64,000 nt of DNA, from positions 124,001 to 188,000 of the forward strand of contig CAMFGZ010000008.1 in assembly GCA_945952105.1 (NCBI GenBank), read 5' to 3'. A program made the position numbers and the translations under genes. The notes below the pieces were generated by a model. It was not told where the DNA came from, did no database searches, and worked only from the letters and a program-made list of their open reading frames with translations. This DNA comes from an uncultured Rhodospirillaceae bacterium (GTDB taxonomy: Bacteria > Pseudomonadota > Alphaproteobacteria > Reyranellales > Reyranellaceae). Below are positions 48,623 through 57,053 of the stretch, one piece after another (positions within the stretch are counted from its first letter, which is position 1; every line of letters begins with the position of its first letter).

Positions 48623-49462
48623 CTAAAACGGCTCCGTGCCCGCCACGATGACGCGGTGCATCAGCCTGCGTTCGCCTTCGGGATAGTCGGCATTGGCCTT
48701 GTGCATCGTGCAGCGATTGTCCCAGATCACGATGTCGCCCTGCCGCCAGACATGGCGGTACTGGTATTTCGGCTGTGTCGCATGGGCGATCAGTTCGTCG
48801 AGAAGCTTGTCGCTCTCGGCGCGGTCGAGGCCCTCGATCTGTTCCATGCGGTTGGGATTGAGATAGAGCGACTTGCGGCCGGTCTCCGGATGGGTGCGCA
48901 CCAGCGGATGCGTCGCCTCGGGCATCGCGGCCATTTCCTCGGCCGGGCGCGTCGAGATGCGGCTGAGCTTGCGGCTCGAATGGTACTTGTGGATCACCCG
49001 CATCGGATCGATGCGCGCCTTCGTCTCGGCCGGCAGATCCTCATAGGCGGCGTACATGTTGGTGAACTGCGTGTCGCCGCCGCGCGACGGGACTTCGACG
49101 CCGTAGAGCATGGTGAGCGAGCAGGGGGCTCGCATGAAGCTGTCGTCGGTGTGCCAGTTGGCGCCGTTCACGATCTTCTTGCCGTCGCCCAGCACGTCGC
49201 GGTCTTCGCTGGAGATGATGTTCACCTCGGCGCATTCCGGTGTGCGGGTGAGTTGCAAGCGCTGCATCGGCGTTCCGAACTTCGACATGGCCGCGAGGAA
49301 GGCCGGCGGCGCGAGGTGCTGGCTGCGGATGCAGATCACGAGATTGTCGTGCAGCACGTCCGTCAGTGCCGCCTGGGTGGCTTCGTCGGCCGGCTTGTTG
49401 AGGTCGATGCCGCTGACTGCAGCGGCCATGTGGGGGCCGAGTTTCTCGGTCTGGAAAGTCAT
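48623..49462 (-). CDS. TauD/TfdA family alpha-ketoglutarate-dependent dioxygenase
   Basis: 279 residues. The iron-binding HxD lies in NWHTDDSF, the distal histidine in MHRVIV, and the 2-oxoglutarate arginine region is RRLMHR. The protein resembles TauD/TfdA enzymes that hydroxylate taurine, sulfonates or aryloxyacetates and release sulfite or aldehyde. The ATG at 49462 (MTFQTEKLGPH) has GGGAG upstream; the track start at 49528 is divergent-gene territory. The substrate is unassigned. Confidence 0.87.
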   Translation of the reverse strand: MTFQTEKLGPHMAAAVSGIDLNKPADEATQAALTDVLHDNLVICIRSQHLAPPAFLAAMSKFGTPMQRLQLTRTPECAEVNIISSEDRDVLGDGKKIVNGANWHTDDSFMRAPCSLTMLYGVEVPSRGGDTQFTNMYAAYEDLPAETKARIDPMRVIHKYHSSRKLSRISTRPAEEMAAMPEATHPLVRTHPETGRKSLYLNPNRMEQIEGLDRAESDKLLDELIAHATQPKYQYRHVWRQGDIVIWDNRCTMHKANADYPEGERRLMHRVIVAGTEPF

Positions 49463-49526
49463 GGCGTTGCTCCCGGTATGCGCGATAACGTGCGCGCCGA
49501 TCCGACGAATCTCAAGGGGGACCGCC

Positions 49527-50123
49527 ATGAAGATCGCCTATTCCGCTGCAAGTCCGTATGTCCGCAAAGTGATGGCTTGCGCCATCGCGCGCGGTCTCAA
49601 CGACAAGATCGAGCGCTGGAAGATCGGCACGACCGATCCCGCTCTGCTGCCGGTCAATCCGCTCTCCAAGGTACCGACGCTGATCACCGACGACGGCGTT
49701 TCGATCTACGACAGCCCGGTGATCTGCGAATACCTCGACAGCATCGGCTCAGCGCCGAAACTGTTCCCGCCGGTCGGCCCGGCCCGCTGGAAGGCGCTCA
49801 CGCAGGAAGCGCTGGCCGACGGCATCCTCGATGCCACCCAGCCGCGCCGCCGCGAGATCGCGCTGCCGCAGGACGAGGGCCGCCAGAGCTACATCGCCCT
49901 GCAGCAGGGCAAGGTCACGCGCGCGCTCGCCGAGCTGGAGAACCAGGCCGACTCCTTGGGCGACCTGACGACGGTCGGCGAAATCTCGATCGGCTGCGCG
50001 CTGGGCTATCTCGACTTCCGCTACGCCAACGAGCCGTGGCGTCCGGGCCACCCCAAGCTCGACGCGTGGTATGCAAAGGTCGTGAAGCTCGCGCCTCTTG
50101 CCGAGACGATGCCGGTGGGGTGA
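49527..50123 (+). CDS. Glutathione S-transferase family protein
   Basis: 198 residues. A thioredoxin-fold N-terminal domain (YSAASPYVRKVMACAIARG, with VNPLSKVPTLITDDG and YDSPVICEYLD, the glutathione-binding loop) is followed by a helical C-terminal domain. The S-P-Y-V-R active-site start is typical of bacterial theta/beta-like GSTs. Likely jobs are detoxification or isomerisation. It is divergent from the TauD gene by 64 bp and followed by clpS. Confidence 0.87.
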   Translation: MKIAYSAASPYVRKVMACAIARGLNDKIERWKIGTTDPALLPVNPLSKVPTLITDDGVSIYDSPVICEYLDSIGSAPKLFPPVGPARWKALTQEALADGILDATQPRRREIALPQDEGRQSYIALQQGKVTRALAELENQADSLGDLTTVGEISIGCALGYLDFRYANEPWRPGHPKLDAWYAKVVKLAPLAETMPVG

Positions 50124-50168
50124 GACTGTCGCTCGTTGGTGCCCCTCACGGAAACGGAAGGGAAATCG

Positions 50169-50474
50169 ATGAGCGATATCGACGCCAAGCCCCAGGCTGT
50201 AGAGCGGACCAAGACCAAGCAGCCGCCGCTCTACAAGGTGATCCTGTTGAACGACGACTACACGCCACGCGAATTCGTGGTCGTCGTCCTGAAGGCGGTC
50301 TTCCGGATGACCGAGGACCATTCCTACGTCGTGATGATGACCGCCCATCAGCGCGGCGCCTGTGTCGTGGCGACCTACACGCGCGACATCGCCGAATCCA
50401 AGGCCTCGGAGGCCAATGACTTGGCCCGCGGCGCCGGCCATCCGCTGGAGTTCAGCACGGAGTCTGAGGAATAG
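50169..50474 (+). CDS. clpS: ATP-dependent Clp protease adaptor ClpS (ClpS2-like)
   Basis: 101 residues. YKVILLNDDYTPREFVVVVLKAVFRM, HQRGACVVATYTRDIAESKASEA and GHPLEF match ClpS, including the NDDYT loop and hydrophobic helix that bind N-degron residues. The MMTAHQRGACVV wording resembles ClpS2 of alphaproteobacteria, which usually also have ClpS1. It delivers N-end-rule substrates to ClpAP. ATG 50169 is chosen; clpA is not adjacent, an alphaproteobacterial peculiarity often seen with ClpS2. Confidence 0.85.
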   Translation: MSDIDAKPQAVERTKTKQPPLYKVILLNDDYTPREFVVVVLKAVFRMTEDHSYVVMMTAHQRGACVVATYTRDIAESKASEANDLARGAGHPLEFSTESEE

Positions 50475-50579
50475 GGCGCGCCATTGGGGCGGTTTCGCCC
50501 GCCAAGCCCTTGTGATCATTGACAAATCCCGCAAGGCGCCGCAAAACGGGCCGAGAAAGTTCGGTTGAAAATCAATGGG

Positions 50580-50608
50580 TTGACGGGAGCGGCTTCGATC
50601 CGTATTTT
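50580..50608 (+). promoter_or_regulatory. Probable promoter of rpmJ
   Basis: TTGACG (50580-50585) and TATTTT (50603-50608) with a 17-bp spacer, about 60 bp upstream of rpmJ. The -35 matches consensus at five of six positions. A terminator-like hairpin lies between this promoter and the gene. Confidence 0.5.
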
Positions 50609-50628
50609 CCGCCCGCTTTCGGAATTCA

Positions 50629-50651
50629 CCCCGGCACGGCCGGGGCTTTTT
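50629..50651 (+). terminator. Terminator-like hairpin in the rpmJ leader (possible attenuator)
   Basis: CCCCGGC-ACG-GCCGGGG followed by CTTTTTG looks like an intrinsic terminator but sits 14 bp before the rpmJ ATG and downstream of its likely promoter. It may terminate upstream transcripts from clpS, or attenuate rpmJ. Confidence 0.6.
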
Positions 50652-50665
50652 GTTGAGTTAGGGCC

Positions 50666-50791
50666 ATGAAGATCCGTCATTCTCTCAAGTCGGTGAAGCT
50701 CCGTCACAAGGACTGCCGCATCGTGCGCCGCAAGGGCCGCGTCTACGTGATCAACAAGACCAACCCGCGCTTCAAGGCCCGCCAGGGCTGA
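50666..50791 (+). CDS. rpmJ: 50S ribosomal protein L36
   Basis: 41 residues ([41 protein letters not shown]), too short for the ORF track. It is the L36 type with a single cysteine and the basic C-terminal NPRFKARQG. It belongs in the 50S subunit near the peptidyl-transferase region. The gene is isolated between clpS and glcD and has its own promoter and terminator. Confidence 0.95.
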   Translation: MKIRHSLKSVKLRHKDCRIVRRKGRVYVINKTNPRFKARQG

Positions 50792-50820
50792 AGACGGCTT
50801 CGGCGTCTTGATGGAAAAAA

Positions 50821-50851
50821 GCGGCGGAGGCTTCGGCTTCCGCCGCTTTTT
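50821..50851 (+). terminator. Rho-independent terminator after rpmJ
   Basis: GCGGCGGAGGC-TTCG-GCTTCCGCCGC followed by TTTTT, with a UUCG tetraloop; one G-T pair in the stem. It lies 30 bp after the rpmJ stop and 22 bp before the glcD start. Confidence 0.92.
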
Positions 50852-50872
50852 CATTTGGCGTATGAGCGAAGC

Positions 50873-52360
50873 ATGGAGATGCCGCCGCTCGATCCCGCCA
50901 TTCTCGCCCGCCGCTCGGATATCGTCGCAGCGCTGCGGGCCATCGTTCCAGGCGAGGGCGTGATCGACGATCTCGACGGCATGCGTCCCTATGAGTGCGA
51001 CGCCCTGTCGGCCTACCGGCAGATGCCGATGGTCGTGGTGTTGCCCGAGACCGCCGCCCAGGTCGCCGCCATCCTGCGCTACTGCCAGGACCATAAGGTG
51101 AAGGTCGTGCCCCGCGGCGGCGGGACCTCGCTGTCCGGCGGCTCGATGCCGATCGGCGACGGCATCCTGCTGGCCATGGGCAAGTTCAACCGCGTTCTCG
51201 AGATCGACTACGCCAATCGCTGCGCGCGGGTGCAGCCCGGCGTCACCAACCTCGGCGTCACCAAGGCGGTCGAGCATGAGGGCTTCTACTACGCGCCCGA
51301 TCCCAGCTCGCAGATCGCCTGCTCGATCGGCGGCAACGTCGCGGAGAATTCCGGTGGCGTGCACTGCCTGAAATACGGTCTCACCACCAACAACCTGCTC
51401 GGCATCGAGATGGTGCTGATGAACGGCGAGATCGTGCGGCTGGGCGGCAAGCATCTCGACTCCGGCGGCTACGACCTGCTGGGCCTGATGACCGGCTCGG
51501 AAGGCCTTCTGGGCGTCGTCACCGAGGTGACGGTGCGGCTCCTGCGCAAGCCCTCGACGGCGCGTGCCGTGCTGCTGGGCTTCCCGACCGAAGCCGGCGC
51601 CGCCGACTGCGTCGCCGCCGTCATCGCATCCGGCATCATCCCCGGCGGCATGGAGATGATGGACAAGGACGCGACCAAATGCGCCGAGGCCTATGTCGGC
51701 GCGGGCTATCCGCTCGACGCCGAGGGGTTGCTGATCGTCGAGCTCGACGGGCCGCCGGTCGAGGTCGACTACCTGGTCGAGCGCGTCGCCGAAATCGCGA
51801 AGGGCCGCGGCGCCACGACGATTCGCGTGAGCCATGACGAGCAGGAGCGGGTGCTGTTCTGGGCCGGCCGCAAGGCCGCGTTTCCGGCCGTCGGTCAGAT
51901 CTCGCCTGACTATATGTGCCTCGACGGCTCGGTGCCGCGCGGCAAGCTGGTCGAGGTGTTGGCGGAGATGCGCCGGCTCTCTAAGCAGTACGGCCTGCGG
52001 GTCGTGAACGTGTTCCATGCCGGCGACGGCAATCTTCATCCGCTGATCCTGTTCGACGCCAACGATCCCGCCGAGCTGAAGCGTTGCGAGGAGCTGGGCG
52101 CGGACATCCTGCGGCTCTGCGTTCGGGTCGGTGGCGTGCTGACCGGCGAGCACGGCGTCGGCATCGAGAAGCGCGACCTGATGGGCGAGCAGTTCACGGA
52201 GATCGACCTCGAGCAGCAGATGCGGGTCAAATGTGCGTTCGATCCCGACCACCTGCTCAATCCCGGCAAGGTTTTCCCCAAGCTGCGCCGCTGCGCCGAA
52301 TTGGGCCGCCTTGTCGTGACGCAGAACAACATCCCGTTCCCCGATATTCCGCGGTTCTGA
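50873..52360 (+). CDS. glcD: Glycolate oxidase subunit GlcD (FAD-linked oxidase)
   Basis: 495 residues. The VAO-type FAD domain has VKVVPRGGGTSLSGGSMP and ACSIGGNVAENSGG; the C-terminal domain has the conserved FHAGDGNLHPLI and LTGEHGVGIEKRDLM. It oxidises glycolate (or D-lactate) to the 2-oxoacid. Start ATG 50873 is taken; a further upstream in-frame GTG at 50855 lies in the terminator tail. It leads the glcDEF operon. Confidence 0.93.
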   Translation: MEMPPLDPAILARRSDIVAALRAIVPGEGVIDDLDGMRPYECDALSAYRQMPMVVVLPETAAQVAAILRYCQDHKVKVVPRGGGTSLSGGSMPIGDGILLAMGKFNRVLEIDYANRCARVQPGVTNLGVTKAVEHEGFYYAPDPSSQIACSIGGNVAENSGGVHCLKYGLTTNNLLGIEMVLMNGEIVRLGGKHLDSGGYDLLGLMTGSEGLLGVVTEVTVRLLRKPSTARAVLLGFPTEAGAADCVAAVIASGIIPGGMEMMDKDATKCAEAYVGAGYPLDAEGLLIVELDGPPVEVDYLVERVAEIAKGRGATTIRVSHDEQERVLFWAGRKAAFPAVGQISPDYMCLDGSVPRGKLVEVLAEMRRLSKQYGLRVVNVFHAGDGNLHPLILFDANDPAELKRCEELGADILRLCVRVGGVLTGEHGVGIEKRDLMGEQFTEIDLEQQMRVKCAFDPDHLLNPGKVFPKLRRCAELGRLVVTQNNIPFPDIPRF

Positions 52361-52364
52361 TTCG

Positions 52365-53534
52365 ATGACCGGTACGATCAAGCCGCGCGACGCGAAGGAG
52401 CTGCGGCAGGCGGTGGAGTGGGCGCTGAACGACGGCGTGACGCTCGACGTGCGTGGCGAGAGCAGCAAGCTCGCGCTCGGCAAGCCGATGAAGTGCGACC
52501 AGGTGCTCGATCTCTCGGGCATCTCCGGCATCGTCGACTACGCACCGGAGGAACTGGTCGTGACCTTGCGCGCCGGCACGCCGATGCGCGAGGTCGAGAC
52601 GCTGTTGGCCCAGCGCAACCAGATGCTGGCCTTCGAGCCGCCCGATCTCGGGCCCTTGCTGGGCCGCGAGGCGGGGCAGGGCACCCTGGTGGGTACGGTC
52701 ATGGGTAATCTCGCGGGCTCGCGCCGTCTCTCGGCAGGCGCTGCGCGCGATCACCTGCTGGGCTTCAGCGGCGTCAACGGGCGCGGCGAGGCCTTCAAGT
52801 CCGGCGGCCGCGTGATGAAGAACGTCACCGGCTACGATCTCTCCAAGGTCGTCGCGGGATCGTGGGGCACGCTGGCCGTGCTCGACGAGGTTTCGGTGAA
52901 AGTGCTCCCGGCGCCCGACCAGACCGCGACGCTGATGCTGCTGGGCCTCGACGACGCGGCGGCGGTGAGGGCGATGTGCGCGGCGATGGGCAGCCCGCAC
53001 GAAGTCTCGGGCGCCGCTCACTTGCCGGGCCGAACGGCGCTCCGGCTTGAAGGCGTGGCGCCTTCGGTCGAGGCACGGCTCAAGGGCCTGCGCGAGCTGA
53101 TGGCCGAGGCCGGCGCCGCGATGGAAGAACTGGGCACGCTGGAAAGCCGCGCCTTCTGGCGCGAGGTGCGCGACGTCGTCCCGCTGAAGGCCGCCGCCGA
53201 CGCCGTGATCTGGAAAATCTCCTGCCCGCCGACCGAAGGCCCGGCAATCCTGGCCCGTATCAAGGCGCAGCGGCTCGACGCGCAGGCCTTCTACGACTGG
53301 TCGGGCGGGCTGATCTGGCTCGCGCTGCCGCCGTCGAGCGACGCCGACCACACGATCGTGCGCGGCGCGCTGGGCACGACCGGCGGCCATGCGACACTGA
53401 TCCGCGCGCCCGAGACCGTGCGTGCCGCTGTGCCGGTCTTCCAGCCGCAGTCGCCTGCGCTCGCGACCCTCGCGACGCGGGTCAAGGAAAGCTTCGACCC
53501 CAAGGGTCTCTTCAATCCAGGCCGGATGGGCTGA
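52365..53534 (+). CDS. glcE: Glycolate oxidase subunit GlcE
   Basis: 389 residues, shorter than GlcD and with a truncated FAD domain (LGKPMKCDQVLDLSGISGIVDYAPEELVVTLRAGTPM, FKSGGRVMKNVTGYDLSKVVAGSWGTLAVLDEVSVKVLP). It partners GlcD in the membrane-associated glycolate dehydrogenase complex. It starts 5 bp after glcD and ends 1 bp before glcF. Confidence 0.92.
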   Translation: MTGTIKPRDAKELRQAVEWALNDGVTLDVRGESSKLALGKPMKCDQVLDLSGISGIVDYAPEELVVTLRAGTPMREVETLLAQRNQMLAFEPPDLGPLLGREAGQGTLVGTVMGNLAGSRRLSAGAARDHLLGFSGVNGRGEAFKSGGRVMKNVTGYDLSKVVAGSWGTLAVLDEVSVKVLPAPDQTATLMLLGLDDAAAVRAMCAAMGSPHEVSGAAHLPGRTALRLEGVAPSVEARLKGLRELMAEAGAAMEELGTLESRAFWREVRDVVPLKAAADAVIWKISCPPTEGPAILARIKAQRLDAQAFYDWSGGLIWLALPPSSDADHTIVRGALGTTGGHATLIRAPETVRAAVPVFQPQSPALATLATRVKESFDPKGLFNPGRMG

Positions 53535-53535
53535 C

Positions 53536-54855
53536 GTGCAAACCAACTTCACCCTGGCCCAGCTTGTCGATCCCGAGACTGCGCGCAGCGAGCACATCCT
53601 GCGCAAGTGCGTGCATTGCGGCTTCTGCACCGCGACCTGTCCCACCTTCGTCCTGCTGGGCGACGAGCGCGACAGTCCGCGCGGCCGCATCTATCTCATC
53701 AAGGCGATGCTGGAGGGCGACCGGGCGCCGACGCAGCAGGAGGTCCGGCACGTCGATCGCTGCCTGTCGTGCCTGTCCTGCATGACGACCTGCCCCTCGG
53801 GCGTGAACTACATGCACCTGGTCGATCACGGCCGGCATCGCATCGAGGAGAGTTACCAGCGAACACCGGCGGATCGCTTCATGCGCAACCTGCTGGCCTG
53901 GCTGATGCCGCGGCCGGCGGCGTTCCGCTGGGCCATGGTGCTGGGCCGCCTCGCCAAGCCCTTGGCGCCACTCCTGCCGGCGACCAGCCCCGATCCCGGC
54001 GGCGCCACCTTCCTGCGGCGCCTGCGCGCCATGCTCGACGCCGTGCCGGACAAGGTGCCGCCGCCGTCGCCGGTCGACCGGCCGCAGACCTTTCCGTCGA
54101 AGGGCCTGCGCCGCAAGCGCGTGGCGCTGATGCCGGGTTGTGGCCAGCAGGTGCTGGCGCCGGAGGTCAACGAAGCCACCGTGCGGTTGCTGACGCGCCA
54201 CGACATCGAGGTCGTGAACGTCGCCGGCTCGGGCTGCTGCGGCTCCTCGGTGCTGCATGTTGGCCGCAACGAACAGGCGATCGCGCTGGCCAAGGCCAAC
54301 ATCACCGCCTGGCTGCGGGAGATCGACGGCGCGGGCCTCGATGCCATCGTGATCAACGCGTCGGGCTGCGGCACGACGGTGAAGGACTACGGCAATATGC
54401 TGGCCGATGAGCCGGAATGGCACGAGAAGGCGCTGCAGGTCGCCAGGCTCGCCAGGGACGTCAGCGAACTGATGCTGGAGATCGGCCTGGTGAACGTCGA
54501 GCCCAAGGGGCTGACCGTCGCCTACCATTCGGCCTGTTCGATGCAGCACGGCCAGAAGCTGAACGAACCGCCGAAGAAGCTGCTGCGCGACGCGGGGTTC
54601 GTCGTGAAGGACGTGCCCGAGGGCCATCTCTGCTGTGGCTGGGCCGGCACCTACCAGGTGCTGCAACCAGAACTGTCGCGCCGCCTGCGCGACCGCAAGG
54701 TGGCCAACATCGAGAGCGTGAAACCCGACGTGATCGCCGCCGGCAATTTCGGCTGCATCGGCAACATCGCTTCGGGCACCGGCATACCGATTGCACATAC
54801 GGTCGAACTGCTCGACTGGGCCACCGGTGGGCCGAGGCCAGCCGCTCTCGACTGA
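53536..54855 (+). CDS. glcF: Glycolate oxidase iron-sulfur subunit GlcF
   Basis: 439 residues from GTG 53536. Two [4Fe-4S] ferredoxin motifs, CVHCGFCTATCP and CLSCLSCMTTCPSG, lie in the N-terminal third, followed by two CCG domains (GSGCCGSS and HLCCGWAGTYQ). It passes electrons from the flavin subunits to the quinone pool. The track start at 53422 reads into glcE. The set glcD-glcE-glcF is complete. Confidence 0.94.
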   Translation: MQTNFTLAQLVDPETARSEHILRKCVHCGFCTATCPTFVLLGDERDSPRGRIYLIKAMLEGDRAPTQQEVRHVDRCLSCLSCMTTCPSGVNYMHLVDHGRHRIEESYQRTPADRFMRNLLAWLMPRPAAFRWAMVLGRLAKPLAPLLPATSPDPGGATFLRRLRAMLDAVPDKVPPPSPVDRPQTFPSKGLRRKRVALMPGCGQQVLAPEVNEATVRLLTRHDIEVVNVAGSGCCGSSVLHVGRNEQAIALAKANITAWLREIDGAGLDAIVINASGCGTTVKDYGNMLADEPEWHEKALQVARLARDVSELMLEIGLVNVEPKGLTVAYHSACSMQHGQKLNEPPKKLLRDAGFVVKDVPEGHLCCGWAGTYQVLQPELSRRLRDRKVANIESVKPDVIAAGNFGCIGNIASGTGIPIAHTVELLDWATGGPRPAALD

Positions 54856-54873
54856 CGGACCCGACGGAGGACC

Positions 54874-55470
54874 ATGACCGTTCTTCGCACTTGCCTTGCG
54901 GCCCTGCTCAGCGTGATCCTCGCGATCAACGTGCAGGCGCAGAGCGCCGGGAGCGGCACCGTGCTCGATACACTCTTTGCCAGGCTGCAGACCGCCACCG
55001 ATCCATCCGCCATCCGGTCACTGGAAGCGGCGATCTGGGAACAGTGGGTGATGGTCCCCGACATGGGCCAGCGCGCGACGATGATGCGCGGCATGGCCGA
55101 GATGCAGCAGCAGGAACTCAAGAGCGCGATCGAGACCTTCACGGGTCTGATCAACACGGCGCCCGATCTCTCCGAGGCCTGGAACAAGCGCGCGACGGCG
55201 CACTGGCTGATGGGCGACTTTCCCGCCTCGCTCGCGGATATCTGCGAGACGGTGAAACGCGAGCCGCGCCACTTCGGTGCCTATTCGGGCCTCGGCATGA
55301 TCCGTGCCGAGATGGGCGAGAACGCGCGGGCGATCGCGGCCTTCGAGTTGGCCCGCAAGTGGAACCCGCACATCGTCGGCATCGACAGCGAGATCGAGCG
55401 GCTGAAGGCTTTGGGCGGCGATAGCGGCGCCGGCACCGATCCCCTGGGCTGCGGCCGGCCCTCCACCTGA
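54874..55470 (+). CDS. TPR-repeat periplasmic protein
   Basis: 198 residues with a signal peptide (TVLRTCLAALLSVILAINVQAQ) and about two to three TPR units (KSAIETFTGLINTAPDLSEAWNKRATAHWLMGDF; GAYSGLGMIRAEMGENARAIAAFELARKWNP). TPR proteins of this style are protein-binding scaffolds. It begins 18 bp after glcF on the same strand but has no obvious link to glycolate. Function is unknown. Confidence 0.82.
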   Translation: MTVLRTCLAALLSVILAINVQAQSAGSGTVLDTLFARLQTATDPSAIRSLEAAIWEQWVMVPDMGQRATMMRGMAEMQQQELKSAIETFTGLINTAPDLSEAWNKRATAHWLMGDFPASLADICETVKREPRHFGAYSGLGMIRAEMGENARAIAAFELARKWNPHIVGIDSEIERLKALGGDSGAGTDPLGCGRPST

Positions 55471-55787
55471 ACTTGATGCACTGGCCGCGTAAGGTCGCCG
55501 TCAGCGAATCGCATCACTATCGAGGGGCGTTGCATTTCCCCGAGTGCGGCGTCGGCGCATGAAGCGGGCGCCGAGACGGTTCGCCCTCGCGGCTCCCACA
55601 GGTGCGAGCGAACGGTCGACCCCACGCAGCGTACCTCCCCGCTGCGTGGGGCTCGCTTCTCTCCAGATTCATTTTTTCCCTGCCAGATTCTCCGTGCGTG
55701 CAAAGCAGCTGGCGCAACTCGGCCGGTCCTTGCCCAGCCGGAAGGGGAGAGGCAAAGTCATTCCACGTTTCAAATCGGGAGTAATTC
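55471..55787. other. 317-bp gap with a 12-bp stem-loop at 55620-55651
   Basis: No supported gene. CCCCACGCAGCG pairs perfectly with CGCTGCGTGGGG over an 8-nt loop, with additional GCGAGC/GCTCGC in its flanks. No T-run follows, so it looks more like an intergenic palindrome than a simple terminator. The following amidohydrolase gene probably has its promoter in the right-hand third. Confidence 0.5.
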
Positions 55788-57023
55788 ATGGCCACGCTGT
55801 ATGTCGGCGGCCGTCTGTTCGACGGCGAGAAGGTGCAGGACGGGCAGGCGGTGCTGGAAGAGGGCGGCCGCATCAAGCGCATCGGCCCGGCGGGCGAATT
55901 CAAGGGCTTCGCCGGCGAGCGGGTCGAGACCTCGGGCGCGACGCTGATTCCCGGCATCATCGATTGCCACGTCCATTCCCTGTCGGGGGCCGAGGGCAAT
56001 CCCGGTGCCGTGCAGGATCGCCTGAGCGCGGCTCAGCTGACAGTGCGCGGCATGGAGTTCATGCGCCAGACGCTCGAGGGCGGCGTGACCGCGGTGCGCG
56101 ACTGCGGCGGCAAGGACTATATCGAGTTTGCGATCCGCGACGCCTACAATGCCGGGCGTTTTCTCGGCCCGACGATGCGCTGCGCTGGCCGCATGATCTG
56201 CATGACCGGCGGTCACGGCAATCGCGTTGGCCGCGTCGCCGACGGTGTCGACGAGGTGATCAAGGCGGTGCGCGAGCAGGTCCATGCCGGCTCCGACCTG
56301 GTGAAGATCATGGCCACGGGCGGCGTCATGACGGCCGGCGTCAATCCGGAGGACGCCCACTACAGCGCCGAGGAGATGAAGGCCGGCATCTCGGAGGCGC
56401 ATCGCTTCCACAAATGTTGCGCCAGCCACGCGCAGGGCGCGCTGGGCATCCTCAACGCCGTGCGCGGCGGCATCGATTCCATCGAGCACGGCATCTTCAT
56501 GGACGAGGAATGCTGCCGCGAGATGAAGGAGCGCGGCGTCTGGCTGGTGCCGACGCTCGCGGCCGTGAAGAACATCCTCAAGGGCTACGACGAGGGCGAC
56601 CGCTCGATCCCCGACTATGTGATCGAGAAGAGCCGGCGTGTGTTCGACCGTCACATCGCCGCGACCAGGATGTATTACTCGGCCGGCGGCCGCATCGCGA
56701 TGGGCACCGACGCCGGCACGCCGCACAACCGCCACGGCGAGAATGCGCGCGAGCTCGAATTCATGTGCGACATCGGCATTTCGAGCCGCGATTCGCTGTT
56801 CTTCGCGACCGCGAGTGCGGCCGACCTGATGAGACTTGCCGACCATGGCCGCATCAAGGAAGGCAACGTCGCCGACTTCGTGGTCTGCGACGGCGACGCC
56901 CTGGCCGACATCAAGCGCGCGGCGCGCAAGGAGAACCACCGGCTGGTGGTGAAGCGCGGCATCGTCGCCCGCGACAACCGCGCGGCCTTCGCCTCGCAGG
57001 CTGCCCGCGTCGCGGCGGAGTAG
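55788..57023 (+). CDS. Metal-dependent amidohydrolase family protein
   Basis: 411 residues. The metal motif GIIDCHVHSLSG and IEHGIFMD, KIMATGGVMTAGVNPEDAHYS (with the carbamylated-lysine region) and MGTDAGTPHNRHGEN match the dipeptidase/imidazolonepropionase-like amidohydrolases (Xaa-Pro/Xaa-Arg dipeptidase group). It may hydrolyse cyclic amides or dipeptides. It lies on the plus strand directly before the DUF2339 gene (30-bp gap). Confidence 0.85.
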   Translation: MATLYVGGRLFDGEKVQDGQAVLEEGGRIKRIGPAGEFKGFAGERVETSGATLIPGIIDCHVHSLSGAEGNPGAVQDRLSAAQLTVRGMEFMRQTLEGGVTAVRDCGGKDYIEFAIRDAYNAGRFLGPTMRCAGRMICMTGGHGNRVGRVADGVDEVIKAVREQVHAGSDLVKIMATGGVMTAGVNPEDAHYSAEEMKAGISEAHRFHKCCASHAQGALGILNAVRGGIDSIEHGIFMDEECCREMKERGVWLVPTLAAVKNILKGYDEGDRSIPDYVIEKSRRVFDRHIAATRMYYSAGGRIAMGTDAGTPHNRHGENARELEFMCDIGISSRDSLFFATASAADLMRLADHGRIKEGNVADFVVCDGDALADIKRAARKENHRLVVKRGIVARDNRAAFASQAARVAAE

Positions 57024-57053
57024 GGACCAGGGCAAGGCGATCCCGGAGCCTTC

